Shown here: piece after piece, positions 61,578 to 64,000 of the stretch
How the letters are laid out: each line of letters starts with the position of its first letter
How positions within the stretch are numbered: the first letter of the stretch is position 1
Assembly: GCF_029906345.1 (NCBI RefSeq)
Contig: NZ_JARYGY010000004.1
Coordinates: 62,001-126,000 of the forward strand
Length of the DNA stretch: 64,000 nucleotides
DNA from: Aquimarina mycalae
Lineage (GTDB): Bacteria; Bacteroidota; Bacteroidia; Flavobacteriales; Flavobacteriaceae
Direction: 5' to 3'
The notes under the pieces: model-generated
Told to the model about the DNA's origin: nothing
The model's database searches: none
The model's input: only the letters and a program-made list of their open reading frames with translations
Translations under genes and position numbers: made by a program

Positions 61578-62918
61578 CTATCTCCTTTTCTTTTTAGGTA
61601 TTTCAACTTTAGAAGTCTTTGCGCTTGTATTTTCCAGAATATAGTTGGCTAATACTTTCTCAATTAATTCTTCTTTTGTAAGATGATGAAAAACGGTTTT
61701 GATTTTTTCTTTAAACTCAGTAGAAACATCATGGTTAGGTTTCGTTTTGAAAATTTTCTTAGCCCACAAAAATGCATTATTTTCTTCTATACTCTGAGGG
61801 TCTGCTTTTTTAAATTCTTTGAAATTAATTCCTAATTCTTCTGTAAACTCTTCTAAATCCTCAATTTCTTCTTCTTGCAATACAGTTAATGACAATCCTT
61901 TAGCACCAGCTCTTGCTGTTCTTCCGCTACGATGCACATAGGTCTCATAAACGTCAGGTAAATGATAGTTTACCACATATGATATTTCTTTTACATCAAT
62001 TCCTCTAGCTGCTAAATCTGTCGCAACAAGGATATTAATATGTCCTTCTCTAAACTGTCCCATTATTCTATCTCGTATAGGTTGAGATAAACTCCCGTGA
62101 AGTGCGCCAGAAGAGAATTTATTGATTGCCAAGTTCTTTGCTAATTTATTAACTGCTGCTTTCGTTTTACAGAAAATAATACCACGTTCGCCTTCTCTAG
62201 CACTAAGAAAATGCATTAGAACTTCTAATTTTTCTATTGGCTCTACAACCACATACTGATGATCGATTCCTTGATGTCCAACAGTATCCATATCTGCACT
62301 TACCTGAATAACATGTTTAGACATGTAATTCTGGATCAACTGCTTTATAGTTCCTGGCATTGTTGCAGTGAACAAGATCGTTCTTCTTTTTTTTGGTAAG
62401 ACAGCAACAATTTCATCTAATCCTTCTTTTAGAGAACTAATCATTTCATCAGCTTCATCAAGAATGAGATAATCAGCACTTTTTATATCAATCTTATCTC
62501 TCTTTATTAAATCAATTAAACGTCCTGGAGTTGCCACCACAATATGAGTAGTACTCTTTAAACGCTCTATTTGCGGTTTGATAGGAATCCCTCCACATAT
62601 CGAAGCTATTGATATACTAGGTAAATACTTAGAAAAAGACAGTAAGTTATCATAAATCTGTTGTCCTAATTCTCTTGTAGGAGCAAGGATTACTGCCTGT
62701 ATTTTTGGAGTATCCAAATCAACTAACTGCAGTAAAGGCAGCCCAAAAGCTGCAGTTTTTCCAGTTCCTGTCTTTGCTAATCCAACAAAATCATCTTTCT
62801 TTTGTAATAAAATAGGAATTGATTTTTCCTGAATATCTGTAGGAGTAGAAAAGTTTAAATCCGCTAAACTCTTTTGCAAAGGAGCAGTAACTCCTAAATT
62901 AAGAAACTGATTTGACAT
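61578..62918 (-). CDS. DEAD-box RNA helicase
   Basis: The 446-residue protein has the Q motif FSTPTDIQEKSIP, Walker A AKTGTGKTAAF, PTRELGQQ, the DEAD box LILDEADEM, SAT-type FTATM, and HRSGRTARAG in the second domain. The C-terminal 90 residues are basic (ending KVEIPKKKRR). It unwinds RNA in ribosome assembly or cold growth. No specific subtype is assigned. Confidence 0.95.
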   Translation of the reverse strand: MSNQFLNLGVTAPLQKSLADLNFSTPTDIQEKSIPILLQKKDDFVGLAKTGTGKTAAFGLPLLQLVDLDTPKIQAVILAPTRELGQQIYDNLLSFSKYLPSISIASICGGIPIKPQIERLKSTTHIVVATPGRLIDLIKRDKIDIKSADYLILDEADEMISSLKEGLDEIVAVLPKKRRTILFTATMPGTIKQLIQNYMSKHVIQVSADMDTVGHQGIDHQYVVVEPIEKLEVLMHFLSAREGERGIIFCKTKAAVNKLAKNLAINKFSSGALHGSLSQPIRDRIMGQFREGHINILVATDLAARGIDVKEISYVVNYHLPDVYETYVHRSGRTARAGAKGLSLTVLQEEEIEDLEEFTEELGINFKEFKKADPQSIEENNAFLWAKKIFKTKPNHDVSTEFKEKIKTVFHHLTKEELIEKVLANYILENTSAKTSKVEIPKKKRR

Positions 62919-62984
62919 AAAAATATTTTCGGCAAAGATAGGTGTATAATCCTATCTTTATATCTAAATCGTAAAGTTAAAAAG

Positions 62985-63533
62985 ATGGCTATGCAACAAC
63001 TAAAATATACCACAGTCACATCTCACCAAGAGTTGGAGGAGATCCTTCTGCTTCAACAAAAAAACCTAACTGCTTCAATTTCATCAGAAGAGAAGAAAAA
63101 AGAAGGTTTTGTAACTGTAGAACACGATTTTGATATCCTTAAAAAAATGAATGATCAACAACCACATATCATCGCTAAAGACAATGATATGGTTGTAGGT
63201 TATACATTATGTATGACGAAAGATTTTTGCAATGACATAGAAATCCTAAAACCTATGTTCAGTAAAATCAAAAAATCATTGGATCCATCAAAAAATTATA
63301 TTGTTATGGGACAAGTTTGCATTGACAAAGCCTATCGTGGTCAAGGGCTTTTTAGAGGCTTGTACCAACAAATGAAAATAGAATTACAAGAAAAATACAA
63401 TCTCCTAATTACTGAAGTCGCCGCAAACAATTTACGATCTCTGCATGCACATTATGCCGTAGGTTTTAAAACACTAGTAATTTATGAAGCGGATAATATA
63501 GAATGGCATTTAATACATTGGAACTGGGAATAA
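62985..63533 (+). CDS. GNAT family N-acetyltransferase
   Basis: The 182-residue protein has the acetyl-CoA loop VCIDKAYRGQGLFRGLY (Q/RxxGxG/A form) and the following helix and strand (LLITEVAANNLRSLHAHYAVGF) of the GNAT fold. The acceptor is unknown. The first ATG is used; Met3 would also do. It converges with a LytTR regulator gene. Confidence 0.88.
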   Translation: MAMQQLKYTTVTSHQELEEILLLQQKNLTASISSEEKKKEGFVTVEHDFDILKKMNDQQPHIIAKDNDMVVGYTLCMTKDFCNDIEILKPMFSKIKKSLDPSKNYIVMGQVCIDKAYRGQGLFRGLYQQMKIELQEKYNLLITEVAANNLRSLHAHYAVGFKTLVIYEADNIEWHLIHWNWE

Positions 63534-63558
63534 AATAAAGAGTAATATCCGAATGTAC

Positions 63559-63578
63559 TTTCTTCTCTAAAGAAGAAA
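63559..63578. terminator. Hairpin between convergent genes
   Basis: TTTCTTCT and AGAAGAAA pair around a 4-nt loop. The T run is weak, so it is a modest terminator between the acetyltransferase and LytTR genes. Confidence 0.4.
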
Positions 63579-63586
63579 ACACGCTA

Positions 63587-64000
63587 TTAAAAGAATCTAT
63601 TCTTAATGATTGCTTTATACGATTGACCAATTGGAATAGTAACATCTTTGAGTTTGATTTGATTACCAACAATACTCTTTATAGCTATTACGCTAACCAT
63701 AAAAGATCGATGTACTCTAATAAACAATTCGGCAGGTAATATCGTTTCAAAATGAGATATTGATTCATGAATCAATAGCATTTCTGTTTGTAAATACAAC
63801 TTCACATAGCTCCCATAACTTTCTAAATACTTAATTTGATCTAATTGAATATGATGTGTTTCCTTATCCCCCTTAAGAAAAATACTTGTATTGGTTGCCT
63901 CAGTAACCGTTTTGCTTTTTTTTAGTGATTGTTCTTTTAACTTTAACACCTTGGTATATGCCTTCAGAAACCGCTCAAACGAAAACGGTTTTAGCAAATA
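63587..64000 (-). CDS. LytTR response regulator (N-terminal part outside the window)
   Basis: The minus strand reads in frame from the window end as YLLKPFSFERFLKAYTK, which is the last piece of a receiver domain, followed by a linker and a LytTR DNA-binding domain (IQLDQIKYLESYGSYVKLYL, RVHRSFMVSV, IPIGQSYKAII). The phosphoacceptor aspartate lies outside the window. In Bacteroidetes such regulators pair with a LytS-like histidine kinase. The apparent Met start inside the window is only an internal methionine. Confidence 0.9.
   Translation of the reverse strand, partial: YLLKPFSFERFLKAYTKVLKLKEQSLKKSKTVTEATNTSIFLKGDKETHHIQLDQIKYLESYGSYVKLYLQTEMLLIHESISHFETILPAELFIRVHRSFMVSVIAIKSIVGNQIKLKDVTIPIGQSYKAIIKNRFF

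Overview
The window is chromosomal DNA from a member of the Bacteroidetes, almost certainly the family Flavobacteriaceae; a marine Aquimarina-like genus is a guess. The reasons are an AT-rich genome, promoters of the Bacteroidetes type (TTG or TTTG, about 20 nt, then TAnnTTTG), the gliding genes gldD and gldE, TonB-dependent receptors, a GLPGLI protein, DUF4301 and DUF4199 proteins, and a ribosomal protein L21 with a long Lys/Ala-rich and helix-hairpin-helix tail. No rRNA, tRNA, CRISPR array or insertion sequence was seen.

Layout. 1-1.5 kb holds a partial HIT protein, greA with a terminator-like leader, and a small lipoprotein. 1.5-9.5 kb is the thiamine pathway (thiS, thiC, a tenI-like gene, thiD, thiE, thiG, thiH, and a detached thiF-like gene) behind a TPP riboswitch with a recognisable terminator. 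9.6-12.1 kb is a TonB-dependent receptor behind a second, unusual TPP riboswitch, so it is probably the outer-membrane importer of thiamine or a precursor. 12.2-16 kb is a hybrid histidine kinase facing a sigma-54 response regulator. 16.1-20.7 kb holds a secreted small protein, arfB, a DUF4301 protein, a NadR-like kinase, PnuC, a thiamine-binding-like protein and a phosphopantetheinyl transferase. 20.7-35 kb is mostly housekeeping: ahcY, L27 and L21, an M16 protease pair, an EamA exporter, gldD and gldE, ssb, mutY, an HU protein, a 29-residue basic protein and rng.

35.3-49.1 kb is the accessory region and the most interesting part. It contains a 47-residue peptide with a GG leader motif, too short for ordinary gene callers, directly upstream of a prolyl oligopeptidase lipoprotein. 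Next come a TPR/AraC-type membrane regulator, then a secreted 67-residue acidic peptide with a strong promoter and a following hairpin, then a small membrane-anchored protein and an HTTM/SdpB-like membrane protein. These are followed by a PadR/HAAS regulatory pair and an operon with an outer-membrane barrel, a GLPGLI protein, an ABC ATPase and permease, and a DCC thiol protein. A shared palindrome at the padR promoter and before the barrel gene suggests that PadR controls both. The whole looks like a peptide production, processing and resistance region that may not have been described; the function is inferred, not shown.

49.1-58.5 kb holds recX, a cupin protein and the biotin genes (bioB, a ketoacyl synthase, bioA, bioD, bioF), with a Coa1-like protein, a membrane protein and a lipoprotein between them. 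58.6-64 kb holds a DUF2975-DUF2975-HTH cassette with an operator cluster, a metallophosphoesterase, a DEAD-box helicase, a GNAT acetyltransferase and the end of a LytTR response regulator cut by the window edge.
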